From Dethiobacter alkaliphilus AHT 1 (lineage in GTDB: Bacteria; Bacillota; Dethiobacteria; Dethiobacterales; Dethiobacteraceae): 64,000 nucleotides of DNA. The translations under genes were made by a program, and so were the position numbers. Shown piece after piece: positions 36,882-44,526 of the stretch. The notes under the pieces are model-generated. The model did no database searches and had not been told where the DNA came from. It saw nothing but the letters and a program-made list of their open reading frames with translations. The DNA lies in assembly GCF_000174415.1 (NCBI RefSeq), contig NZ_ACJM01000004.1, forward strand, positions 124,001 to 188,000, written 5' to 3'. Positions within the stretch are counted from its first letter, which is position 1. The number at the start of each line of letters is the position of its first letter.

Positions 36882-36979
36882 AAGAAAGGTACGCTTATTC
36901 AATTCCTTCAACAGCTTTTCAATACTGGTTACCTTAGCTACTTCGCAAACGGCGAAGCGTTATAATTTCCAGTATAAAA
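36882..36979. repeat. Structured intergenic repeat, copy C
   Basis: Third copy of the element seen at 26125 and 29420. Pairing: ATACTGG (36922-36928) with CCAGTAT (36969-36975), inner hairpin CTTCGC / GCGAAG (36941-36946 and 36952-36957); the 5' stem is weak here. It again abuts the terminator of a minus-strand operon (the ABC system) and lies upstream of the next gene (radA). Confidence 0.75.
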
Positions 36980-37020
36980 CAAAACACCTCTTGCTTAGTG
37001 TTCCCGCAAAAGGTGTTTTT
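36979..37020 (-). terminator. Terminator of the DUF2318/ABC operon
   Basis: AAAACACCT (36981-36989) pairs with AGGTGTTTT (37011-37019); the loop is long (21 bases). A-runs and T-runs flank it. It follows the stop of the last permease gene. Confidence 0.7.
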
Positions 37021-37026
37021 TACTTT

Positions 37027-38223
37027 TTAAAAAAAGCGTAGTGCTTCAGCCGGATCCAACCGGGCCGCTTTCACCGCCGGATACAGACTTGATACTGCCG
37101 CCAGCGCCGCCGACAGCAGCACAGACATGGCCAGTGTCTGGGAGTTCCAGTCTATTGTGACCTGCATTCCCGCCAAAAAGGGACCAAACAGGCGGGCCAG
37201 GGCCAAACCGGCTATATACCCCACCGCACCGGCCAGAAAGCTGATGAGAACCGCCTCCAGCACCACAATGGCTGCCACGTGAGAGCTGCGAAACCCGATG
37301 GCCCGGAAAATCCCGATTTCCCTGGTACGGTCATTAACGGAAGTCAGGGTGGTAACAAGCACGGTCAACACCGTAACAAAAAGAATCACACTGCTTAGTA
37401 TCAGTCCGAAAGAATAAAAGCGGTCGATGGTCTCTTCCCTAATCAACGCCGCCTGCCGCAGCGCTGTAACCCGGGCATTGGGCAGGACATCGGAGAGCTG
37501 AGCCACCGCTTCCTCCACCGGACAGAAATTGCAGTAGGCGGCAATTTCAATCATGGATAACTGCCCGGGCCGGCCCAATAGACGCTGGGCAGTGGGTAAT
37601 GCGGTAAAAATCAGACCGTCCTCCTGTCCACCGGTCTGGTTAAACACACCGTAAACCATAAACTGTTTATCATTTAGCAAAATAGTATCCCCGGCACTCT
37701 TTTCCAAAGCCCGGGCTGTGGCGGACCCCAGCAAAACTCCGTCTTCGGGAAGCTCCCAAAAAGCCAAATCCGGGACCGGTTCTTCCGGCGCACCGGCATA
37801 CTCTGCCAGGGAAAACCAAGGCTTAAGGGTCGCTTCCTGACTGATATCACCACCCACCAGCAGTGCCGGCTTGTCGCCTGCTTCCACCGCACCCACCAAC
37901 TTGGGCTGAATAATATTAATGCTTTTACGTTCCGGAATGGTGTCGATTTTGGGCAAATCGTCTTCAGTGAGACTTTCTGTATTGTAGGACACATCCACCG
38001 TATGTACGCCGCCGTAGGTGAGCTGGGTCCCTTCCGCCTGAGGCAGGATGACAATATTAGCACCAAACTCGTCCAGCCTGTCCCCTAACTCCAGCCGCAT
38101 AGCCTCCACTATGCTCAAAAGAGCAACCACCGAGGCTACTCCGATAATGAGGCCCAAAGCCACAAGTAACGCTTTTACTTTCCGCCTTTTCAGGTTGCTA
38201 AAGGCAATGGTGTATAAATCCAT
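37027..38223 (-). CDS. FtsX/MacB-type ABC transporter permease with external CxxC, copy 1
   Basis: 398-residue permease with one N-terminal helix, a large extracytoplasmic domain (about 45-265) and three C-terminal helices, ending SLYPAVKAARLDPAEALRFF, the FtsX-type finish. The external domain carries AAYCNFCPVEEAV near residue 230, a CxxC shared with the third permease of the operon but not the second. The transporter class uses ATP to drive movement of the external domain rather than always to carry a substrate. Downstream end of the operon; 98 bases and a hairpin separate it from the previous permease gene. Confidence 0.85.
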   Translation of the reverse strand: MDLYTIAFSNLKRRKVKALLVALGLIIGVASVVALLSIVEAMRLELGDRLDEFGANIVILPQAEGTQLTYGGVHTVDVSYNTESLTEDDLPKIDTIPERKSINIIQPKLVGAVEAGDKPALLVGGDISQEATLKPWFSLAEYAGAPEEPVPDLAFWELPEDGVLLGSATARALEKSAGDTILLNDKQFMVYGVFNQTGGQEDGLIFTALPTAQRLLGRPGQLSMIEIAAYCNFCPVEEAVAQLSDVLPNARVTALRQAALIREETIDRFYSFGLILSSVILFVTVLTVLVTTLTSVNDRTREIGIFRAIGFRSSHVAAIVVLEAVLISFLAGAVGYIAGLALARLFGPFLAGMQVTIDWNSQTLAMSVLLSAALAAVSSLYPAVKAARLDPAEALRFF

Positions 38224-38282
38224 ATCTGCTGCCTCCGGATGTGAATAACTTCACTTCATTGTAGCATGGCAGCTAATAAAAG

Positions 38283-38309
38283 AAAACACCTTCTGTTGCC
38301 AGAAGGTGT
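38283..38309 (-). terminator. Hairpin between two permease genes
   Basis: ACACCTTCTG / CAGAAGGTGT, a perfect 10-bp stem with a four-base loop, followed on the minus strand by TTTTCTTTTATT. It could stop part of the transcripts before the last permease gene (37027-38223). Confidence 0.8.
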
Positions 38310-38321
38310 AAATCTATTTCA

Positions 38322-39581
38322 CTAAATGAAACGCAGTGCTTCCACCGGGTCAAGCTGAGAGGCCTGACGGGCTGGGTAGATACTGGCCAAAAGGCCGATT
38401 ACCACTGCCAGGAATATGGCCAAGAGAAACATATCCAAGCGCCAGGGAACCTGAATGTCCATGTTGGCCAGCAGAGGGCCGGCGTAGCGTGCCACCGACA
38501 TACCGGCCAGATAGCCCAGGATTCCTCCCACCACACTGATGAGGACCCCTTCCAGCAGAATAATTTTTGTTACATGGGACTTGCGGAAACCTATGGCGCG
38601 AAACACTCCGATTTCCCTGGTCCGCTCCCGTACTGCACCGGACATGGTCAGAGCCACTACCAACAGGCCCACCAATAGAATCAACACCGATACGGACATG
38701 CCAAAACGTACCAGGCGCGTTAACATTTCATCCCGCCGCAGCGCTTCCTGCCGCAGGCTGGTAATCTCTGCGTGGGGCAGGGCGTCATTTAGCTGAGATA
38801 AAAGCGCCTCTTCCGAACCCAGCGTATAATCGGCGGCCATTTCAATCAGTGTCACTTCACCGGGGCGCTCAAGCAGTGACTGAGCCGCACTGATGTTCAT
38901 AAAAATCTGTTCATCTTCGGCGGAACCGCTGTCCTCCAACACGGCAAACACCTGAAAATCTGTGCCGGAGAGGGTCAGATAATCACCTTCCATCACTCCC
39001 AGGTTTGCTGCCAGGGTGGAGCCAAGCATAAGTTCGCTGTCGCTGAGAACCAGTCTGTCCAGATCTTCCCGGGCCAGATCCAGCCGCTCAAACTCCATCA
39101 CTTCACCGTCTTCACCCACCATTACCTCGGTGGCATCTTCCATCATTTCATCTTCACTGCGCAGGCGCAACCATGGTTTTACCATAAATTCCTGCTGCAA
39201 AACGGCGCCCACCACAATGAGGTTCTGTTCAGCTTCTGTGGTAGCTACTCCTAACAATTTTGGCGCAACAGCCCGGAGCATATCCCGGGAAGACACGCCG
39301 TCGATGGCTTCCACATCCTCAAGAGTCAATACCTCCACATCAAACATGGCTGCCGGCAGGGTTATACCGCCATAGGAGAAAGTGAGTTCTCCCGCATCGG
39401 GGGTAATAACCACATTGGCCCCAAATTCTGATACCTGCCGTGTCATTTCCACCTGCATGGTTTCCACCACGCTGTAAACAGATACCATGGTGGCAATGCC
39501 GATCACCAGGCCCAGCAGCACAAACACCATTTTAGCCTTGCGGCGGCGGAGGTTATTTATAGCAATATGGTAAAGCTGCAT
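38322..39581 (-). CDS. FtsX/MacB-type ABC transporter permease, copy 2 (no CxxC)
   Basis: 419-residue paralogue of its neighbours with the same plan: an N-terminal helix, an external domain, three C-terminal helices and SIYPARQASQLDPVEALRFI at the end. The external domain is more acidic and has an insert (SEDEMMEDATEVMVGEDGEV near residues 140-160). Where the other two permeases read AYCNFCP, this one reads AADYTLGSE, so the CxxC is lost or never present. It may form a heterodimer with one of the others. It lies 12 bases after the ATPase gene. Confidence 0.85.
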   Translation of the reverse strand: MQLYHIAINNLRRRKAKMVFVLLGLVIGIATMVSVYSVVETMQVEMTRQVSEFGANVVITPDAGELTFSYGGITLPAAMFDVEVLTLEDVEAIDGVSSRDMLRAVAPKLLGVATTEAEQNLIVVGAVLQQEFMVKPWLRLRSEDEMMEDATEVMVGEDGEVMEFERLDLAREDLDRLVLSDSELMLGSTLAANLGVMEGDYLTLSGTDFQVFAVLEDSGSAEDEQIFMNISAAQSLLERPGEVTLIEMAADYTLGSEEALLSQLNDALPHAEITSLRQEALRRDEMLTRLVRFGMSVSVLILLVGLLVVALTMSGAVRERTREIGVFRAIGFRKSHVTKIILLEGVLISVVGGILGYLAGMSVARYAGPLLANMDIQVPWRLDMFLLAIFLAVVIGLLASIYPARQASQLDPVEALRFI

Positions 39582-39593
39582 ATTATCCCTCCA

Positions 39594-40310
39594 TTACCCT
39601 TTGTGGCCGGAAACCAGCTGCAAAATCTCCGCTTTATCGGTGCAGATCTCTCCGTCCTTCATCAGGATCGTACGTCCCATATATTTGGTGTTGTCCGGAT
39701 TATGGGTCACCATCAGTACAGTGAGCCCGTCGTCGTTTAGTTTTTGAAACAAAGCCATGATTTCATCACCGGTTTTGGTATCCAGGCTTCCTGTGGGCTC
39801 GTCGGCTAATACCACCGGCGGCTCATTGACGATGGCCCGGGCAATGGCCACCCGCTCCTGCTCACCGCCGGACATCTGGTTGGGCAAGCGGTTCATTTTA
39901 CCGGCCAGGCCCACCCGGCAAAGAACGTTTTCTGCCATTTCCCGTTTAACTTTGTTGGGATGACTGGTTGTGGTAAGGGGCAGCATTACGTTCTCTGCAG
40001 CGGTCAGATAGGGAATCAACTGAAACTGCTGAAACACAAAGCCCAGATACTCGCGGCGGAAATCAGCCCGTTTTTCCGATGAAAGCTGATATAAATCAAT
40101 GCCGTCAATCTCCATGGTTCCCGTTGTGGGCGGGTTCAGCCCACCCAAAATAGAGAGCAGCGTACTTTTACCTGAGCCGGAGTGGCCCATTACCGCCACC
40201 GATTCCCCACTGAAGATATCCAACGTCACACCGCGCAGTGCGTGCACTTCATCGCCCATTGATTTATAGGTTTTAGTCAAATCTTTCATGGAAATCATGA
40301 TATCACTCAT
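39594..40310 (-). CDS. ABC transporter ATP-binding protein (MacB/LolD family)
   Basis: 238-residue ATPase: Walker [17 protein letters not shown], signature [19 protein letters not shown], Walker [18 protein letters not shown] and switch His in VTHNPDN. The family works with FtsX-type permeases. It is the only ATPase for three permeases in this operon, so it must be shared or the permeases must pair differently. It lies 24 bases after one permease gene and 12 before another. Confidence 0.92.
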   Translation of the reverse strand: MSDIMISMKDLTKTYKSMGDEVHALRGVTLDIFSGESVAVMGHSGSGKSTLLSILGGLNPPTTGTMEIDGIDLYQLSSEKRADFRREYLGFVFQQFQLIPYLTAAENVMLPLTTTSHPNKVKREMAENVLCRVGLAGKMNRLPNQMSGGEQERVAIARAIVNEPPVVLADEPTGSLDTKTGDEIMALFQKLNDDGLTVLMVTHNPDNTKYMGRTILMKDGEICTDKAEILQLVSGHKG

Positions 40311-40334
40311 GTCAATTCCTCCTCATTGGTTCAG

Positions 40335-41534
40335 CTAGATAAAGCGCAGCGCTTCTGCCGGATCCAGCTTGGCAGCCTTAAGCGCAGGGTAGGTGCTGGC
40401 CAAAAGGGCCAATACAGCCGATAAAAGAATAGCCGGCAGAATCAAATCATAACGAAGTGGGACACTGCCCTGGATTTGCGCCAAAAACGGTCCGGCCACA
40501 CTGGCGGCGGCGCTGCCTAATAAATAGCCGGCCAACCCGCCCAAAATGCTTACCATTCCCGCTTCCAGATAAACAATTTCCATCACATGAGCCCGCCTGA
40601 AGCCAATGGCTCTGAAAATACCGATTTCCCGTGTCCTTTCATTAACCGAAGACAGCATGGTTGTCAGTACCACTAGTGCGGCAATTAACAAAACCACACC
40701 GGAAAGAGCATAACCAAAGGCAGTAAACTGATCAATGGTCTGATAACGGAACTGGGCCGCCTGCCGCAGTGCGATTACGTTGGCGTTGGGCAATGCGTCG
40801 GAAAGACCGATTACAACCTCTTCAATGGGGCAGAAGTTACAATAGGCGGAAACTTCTATCATAGTCAGTTCGCCGGGTCGTCCCAATAATCCTTGCACCA
40901 CAGGCAAATTGGCGTAAATCAAGCCGTCTTCCTCCGTGCCCATAGGGGCAAGAACCCCAAAAACAGTGAATGTCTCTTCATTGATCTCCAGTCTGTCACC
41001 GGCATTCTTGTCCAGAACCCTGGCGGCGGAAGAGCCCAGAATAATTCCATCTTCCGGCACATCCAACAGAGCCAGCTCTCCTACGCTCTCTCCCCGGCCC
41101 ACACCATCCTGGGACTGCAGGGAGAACCAGGGTTTTTGGGTAAATTCCCTCTTGGTATCCACACCTACAATCAAACCGTTTTGTCCTTCAGCCTGGACAG
41201 CACCCACCAGTTTGGGAGATACAATATTCACATAGTCTACCACCGAAGATTCATATATCTTAGGGATATCATCTTCGGTAAGAGTTTCCATATCAAAAGT
41301 CACACCGGAAACCATGGTGCCGCCATAATCCAGCTCCACCCCTTCAGAGCGAGGCATAATTACTGCATTGGCACCAAACTCATCAATGCGGTCGCCAAGC
41401 TCCAGTCGCATGGCTTCCACTATGCTGAGCATGGCCACCACCGTGGCCACACCCACCACCAGTCCCAACATCAGAAATAGCATTTTCATCTTGCGGCGCT
41501 TCAAATTGTTGACGGCAATTTGAAAAATATTCAT
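40335..41534 (-). CDS. FtsX/MacB-type ABC transporter permease with external CxxC, copy 3
   Basis: 399-residue permease: N-terminal helix, external domain and three C-terminal helices, ending STYPALKAAKLDPAEALRFI. The external domain has SAYCNFCPIEEVV near residue 230, closely matching copy 1. Copies 1 and 3 are the closer pair. In Campylobacter the p19 iron locus has two such permeases, an ATPase and a DUF2318 protein; the same partners here suggest a metal- or redox-related role at the cell surface. It is the first permease gene of the operon. Confidence 0.86.
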   Translation of the reverse strand: MNIFQIAVNNLKRRKMKMLFLMLGLVVGVATVVAMLSIVEAMRLELGDRIDEFGANAVIMPRSEGVELDYGGTMVSGVTFDMETLTEDDIPKIYESSVVDYVNIVSPKLVGAVQAEGQNGLIVGVDTKREFTQKPWFSLQSQDGVGRGESVGELALLDVPEDGIILGSSAARVLDKNAGDRLEINEETFTVFGVLAPMGTEEDGLIYANLPVVQGLLGRPGELTMIEVSAYCNFCPIEEVVIGLSDALPNANVIALRQAAQFRYQTIDQFTAFGYALSGVVLLIAALVVLTTMLSSVNERTREIGIFRAIGFRRAHVMEIVYLEAGMVSILGGLAGYLLGSAAASVAGPFLAQIQGSVPLRYDLILPAILLSAVLALLASTYPALKAAKLDPAEALRFI

Positions 41535-41555
41535 ATGTTCACCCCTGTCGCTTGG

Positions 41556-42023
41556 CTACATTAGGTATAACTGGCCACGAGAATGTCCGATTCGCATTAC
41601 CTGCTGACCATCTTTATAGATAAAGATCTCCTGATGACAGCCAAATTCCTGCACATCGACCCGGAGGCTATCCACATCCTCATCGCCTGTTTGTTCAAAG
41701 TAGAAATTAAGGCCTAGCTGCTCTAACTCAGCGGCGTTGGCCGGTGCACCACCCACAGCGGCTCCACCGCCGGCGCCGCCGCCACAGCAGCCGCCGCCAC
41801 CGGCAAAACCGGCATCTCCTCCTGTGCGGGCATAGATAAAGTTATTTATACCCATCACCGCAATTATGGCAATGAGAGCCACGATGACATAATCCTTGGT
41901 GCCGCCGCCTCCCCCTCCGCCGTTGGAGGAGCGCTTGGGGGGCTTAGGCGGCCGCGTAGGCCGCTGCTCTTCTCCAAAATCCCATTCCTCTTCAGAAATA
42001 ATGTCTTTTGCCACTACCTGCAC
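41556..42023 (-). CDS. Membrane protein with Gly-rich Cys-Cys linker, unknown family
   Basis: 155 residues: an acidic and Pro-rich cytoplasmic N-terminus (RPTRPPKPPKRSS), a Gly run, one membrane helix (about 45-66), then the external linker FAGGGGCCGGGAGGGAAVGG with two adjacent Cys, and a small domain with VDVQEFGCHQEIFIYKDGQQ. I do not recognise the family. The Cys-Cys pair and the later Cys-His could bind metal or form disulfides. It lies between the DUF2318 gene and the permease gene, so it is probably a component of the same system. The ORF is well supported by spacing (15 and 21 bases). Confidence 0.7.
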   Translation of the reverse strand: MQVVAKDIISEEEWDFGEEQRPTRPPKPPKRSSNGGGGGGGTKDYVIVALIAIIAVMGINNFIYARTGGDAGFAGGGGCCGGGAGGGAAVGGAPANAAELEQLGLNFYFEQTGDEDVDSLRVDVQEFGCHQEIFIYKDGQQVMRIGHSRGQLYLM

Positions 42024-42038
42024 CTCACTTTTTAAAAC

Positions 42039-42626
42039 TTACAGAGCGCGGATTCTCCAGTCCAGCACTTCCTGCTCATCAATAATAATCAAGCCGTCTT
42101 CAATAACCGGGTACATATCGGTGGGCGGATATTGACCGCAAGCCTGCACACCGGCAATAAATTCATGGTCCTCAATGGTGAATGTGGTCTGGCAATTGCC
42201 GCACACAATGGTTTCACCGGCCAGGGAGTATGTGGTTCCTCTGCAGGGCTCACACATACTGCTTCCCACAAACAAACGGCCTGTGGGGGTAATATAGGCC
42301 ATGATAGGCACCATCTCTCCCAGTTCGTTTTCACCTTCAAAATACACAATATTATTTTGGTTCACTTCATCAAAAGAAATTTTAATCTGGCCGTCTTCAA
42401 AGATCGGCTCCACTGTGGTCATTCCGATAAACTGTCCAATATAAGAGCGTGGTTCTGCCACCGGTTCGCCAAAGTACTCAATGTTACGGTCGTCTCCACC
42501 ACCAATAAACTGGGTGGCAATAAAAATCACTGCCGCCACTGCCACCAAAACACCGACAATCATGGGCGTTTTGCTCTTTTGCGGCTGGGTAAACTGTTCT
42601 TTCTTGCCAACTTTTTTCTTAGACAC
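42039..42626 (-). CDS. DUF2318 membrane-anchored redox/metal protein
   Basis: 195-residue protein with a Lys-rich start, one membrane helix (about 20-40) and an external domain of the DUF2318 family. It has CEPCRGTTYSLAGETIVCGNC, two CxxC pairs arranged like a rubredoxin or Rieske knuckle, and a further Cys in GVQACGQYPP. DUF2318 proteins occur beside FTR1/p19 iron uptake genes and FtsX-type ABC transporters (Campylobacter Cj1660-Cj1663). No FTR1 or p19 gene lies here. The GTG start at 42626 follows GGGAGG by nine bases. First gene of the operon, behind a promoter with a BlaI-type operator. Confidence 0.82.
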   Translation of the reverse strand: MSKKKVGKKEQFTQPQKSKTPMIVGVLVAVAAVIFIATQFIGGGDDRNIEYFGEPVAEPRSYIGQFIGMTTVEPIFEDGQIKISFDEVNQNNIVYFEGENELGEMVPIMAYITPTGRLFVGSSMCEPCRGTTYSLAGETIVCGNCQTTFTIEDHEFIAGVQACGQYPPTDMYPVIEDGLIIIDEQEVLDWRIRAL

Positions 42627-42646
42627 GTTAAGCTTCCTCCCTTGAC

Positions 42647-42665
42647 CTACTAAGGTCTGTAGTAG
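42647..42665. promoter_or_regulatory. Operator-like inverted repeat at the DUF2318/ABC operon
   Basis: CTACTA-N7-TAGTAG, perfect half-sites, covers roughly positions +2 to +20 of the transcript predicted from the promoter at 42674-42702. Read on the minus strand it is CTACTACAGACCTTAGTAG, nearly the same as the site at 44258-44276 beside blaI. The ACTACA half resembles known MecI/BlaI operators. Confidence 0.7.
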
Positions 42666-42673
42666 TTGTTTTT

Positions 42674-42702
42674 ATTATAAGGCTTGTGAAAAACAAATAC
42701 AA
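42674..42702 (-). promoter_or_regulatory. Promoter of the DUF2318/ABC operon
   Basis: Minus strand: TTGTAT (42697-42702), 17 bases, then TATAAT (42674-42679). The operator-like repeat lies immediately downstream, where a bound repressor would block transcription. Confidence 0.7.
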
Positions 42703-42776
42703 TGCATAAGTTTGACAGTTTTGTGAACAATTCCATAAGACTTATGGAAGCTTTCACAGTCAGGTAAGAAATTTGT

Positions 42777-42805
42777 AAAAACAGGAGGGGGTTCCCCCCT
42801 GTTTT
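42777..42805 (-). terminator. Terminator of blaI-blaR
   Basis: AAAACAGG-A-GGGG / CCCC-C-CCTGTTTT stem with one internal mismatch and a three-base loop, 14 bases after the M56 peptidase stop. A-run on the 5' side gives the T-run on the minus strand. Confidence 0.8.
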
Positions 42806-42818
42806 TACGACAAAATTG

Positions 42819-43787
42819 TTAACAAATATACCCAAGATATAGAACGGTAAATGTTGTTACTGAAAACATTAAAGTGAGAAATAACACTTGTGGAAGTTTA
42901 TTCTCCACTACATCTGCAGCTAGTAAGCTGTGGATACGCTCTTCCATATGCTGCTTCTTTCCCACAAATCCTGCAGCCACACCGGGACTTACATCCTTTT
43001 GCTCCACAACAATACGCCAGGACTTCAAAAGTGTGGCGGCATAAGTTTTGGTACGGCCCATAGCTGCCACCGCTTCCTGGTCACACAACCGTTCCCGCTC
43101 CAACAGATAGCGATCCAGCAAAATGGTGCTAAATGGACTGAAAAACATTAAATCCCGGGCCAAATGAAAGAGCCATCCGCTTAAGGTATCACCACGACGG
43201 ACATGAATTAATTCGTGCAACAATACTCCTTCAATCTCTGTATCGGATAATTGCTCCAACAGTGGCAGGCTGACTACCACCACGGGCCGAAACAGTCCGC
43301 CGGCAAAGGCCACAAACCCTTTCCGCCCGGTGAAAACAACTTTGGGCACACTCATTTGCCACCGGTCGCAATATTTTTTCATAATGGTATCCACCCGTAA
43401 GCTCTGCTCCGCGGAGGGGTTAAGGGCACTGGCATGCAGCCTCCCAAGATAAAGAGTACTTCCCGCAGCTTTTAGTAGCCCTAAAACAATTAACAGCACC
43501 AATATCGGACCCAAAAAACGTATTGCCATGTCACCTGCCCGGCAGAACAGATCAAACAGCTGCCAGAATGGGCCTGCAGGATAATAACCGGTACGGCACT
43601 GGGTAGTTAAAACTGTATGATATAGGAAAAAGGCAGCAAAAGGCACGATTAAAGCCACCATATACATACTCATCCGCTGTTTTGGATGGGTAATCTCAAA
43701 AACCTTCAGACAGAGATATACCAACGGAAAGATAAAGAAATAGCCAAAAAACACATACACGAAAAAAGTATGCAGGCTAGTCGGCAT
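42819..43787 (-). CDS. BlaR1/MecR1-type M56 membrane metallopeptidase without a sensor domain
   Basis: About 322 residues. Membrane helices flank a cytoplasmic zinc peptidase loop with HELIHVRRGD (HExxH) and the second metal-binding region ERLCDQEAV. In BlaR1 an external penicillin-binding domain senses the drug; here the protein ends after a last helix (TFTVLYLGYIC) with no such domain. It should cleave or inactivate the BlaI-like repressor encoded just before it, on a signal that cannot be read from sequence. The ATG at 43787 is chosen for GGTGA five bases upstream; 43799 is possible. The start overlaps the end of the repressor gene. Confidence 0.85.
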   Translation of the reverse strand: MPTSLHTFFVYVFFGYFFIFPLVYLCLKVFEITHPKQRMSMYMVALIVPFAAFFLYHTVLTTQCRTGYYPAGPFWQLFDLFCRAGDMAIRFLGPILVLLIVLGLLKAAGSTLYLGRLHASALNPSAEQSLRVDTIMKKYCDRWQMSVPKVVFTGRKGFVAFAGGLFRPVVVVSLPLLEQLSDTEIEGVLLHELIHVRRGDTLSGWLFHLARDLMFFSPFSTILLDRYLLERERLCDQEAVAAMGRTKTYAATLLKSWRIVVEQKDVSPGVAAGFVGKKQHMEERIHSLLAADVVENKLPQVLFLTLMFSVTTFTVLYLGYIC

Positions 43788-44211
43788 CAGCGTCACCATC
43801 CTTGTGTGCCGCCAATAACTTTTCCAGTTTTTCTATGGTTTCCCGGTCGTCGCTTTTTACACGGGTCATAAAATGGGCCAGCGTTGCATCGGCAAAATCC
43901 TCCAGCAAGCTGTCCAATACGTTGCCCACCACACCCTGGGTAAACTCATCCCGGCTCATTGCCGGTATAAAAAACGAGGTATTGCCCTGCTTGCGCTTCT
44001 CCAGTATTTTCTTGTCGGACAAGCGCCCCATGATGGTCATCACCGTAGTATAGGCAATTTTACGGCGAGCAGCCAAATCTTCAAAAACATCCCGCACACA
44101 AACTTCACAGTCTTTGCGCCAGATAATGTCCATAATTTCGCTTTCCAGGTTACCCAGGATTTTGTTTAAACCCTGCATACCTGGCTTAAAATCTACGGGC
44201 AGCTTCTTCAT
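43777..44211 (-). CDS. BlaI/MecI/CopY-family transcriptional repressor
   Basis: 144-residue winged-helix repressor. The DNA-binding part has LGNLESEIMDIIW, the recognition region ARRKIAYTTVMTIMGRLSDKKILEKR, and a C-terminal dimerisation part (about 75-130) that is the usual protease target. ATG at 44211 follows GGAGG by nine bases; the longer ORF up to 44373 only reads the GGGACA repeat region. It probably represses itself and the DUF2318/ABC operon, because the same operator-like repeat stands at both promoters. Confidence 0.9.
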   Translation of the reverse strand: MKKLPVDFKPGMQGLNKILGNLESEIMDIIWRKDCEVCVRDVFEDLAARRKIAYTTVMTIMGRLSDKKILEKRKQGNTSFFIPAMSRDEFTQGVVGNVLDSLLEDFADATLAHFMTRVKSDDRETIEKLEKLLAAHKDGDADAD

Positions 44212-44241
44212 CCTTTGCCACCTCCTTTTCCTCATGTTCTG

Positions 44242-44270
44242 ATTATACCCCATGCATCTACTACAGACAA
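44242..44270 (-). promoter_or_regulatory. Promoter of blaI-blaR
   Basis: Minus strand: TTGTCT (44265-44270), 17 bases, then a perfect TATAAT (44242-44247), 31 bases before the repressor ATG. The -35 hexamer lies inside the operator-like repeat. Confidence 0.8.
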
Positions 44271-44276
44271 TAGTTG
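44258..44276. promoter_or_regulatory. Operator-like inverted repeat at the blaI promoter
   Basis: CTACTACAGACAATAGTTG: half-sites CTACTA and TAGTTG seven bases apart, covering the -35 box. It matches the operator at 42647-42665 (opposite strand) in 15 or more of 19 positions. Confidence 0.7.
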
Positions 44277-44310
44277 TTTTTTTCACTTGTGTAATCCAAA
44301 GCACCAATGG

Positions 44311-44520
44311 GACACGGGGACCCTCTGCGAGGACAGGCAGGCCTGGGACACGGGGACAGGTCAACTGTCCCATTTTGGAAAAAAGTGCTTATGCACAGAA
44401 AAGCCCTTCACCATTGAAGGGCTTTCACTTTTCTATAAATTCTATAAAATGCAACTCATATCTTAATGTCCCTTCTCTTTTCAGCGTGGACGAATTTTGG
44501 GACAAGGAACCTGTCCCCGT
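44311..44520. repeat. GGGACA-type repeats downstream of pyrE
   Basis: GGGACACGGGGA words, a 22-base stretch at 44320-44341 identical to 17708-17729, and the inverted repeat GGGACA / TGTCCC at 44500-44518. Same family as the cluster at 17640-17860. The pyrE terminator lies inside the region. Confidence 0.65.
44398..44425 (-). terminator. Terminator downstream of the pyr operon
   Basis: AAAGCCCTTCA / TGAAGGGCTTT, perfect 11-bp stem with a four-base loop, about 100 bases after the pyrE stop. Confidence 0.85.
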
Positions 44521-44526
44521 GTCCCA

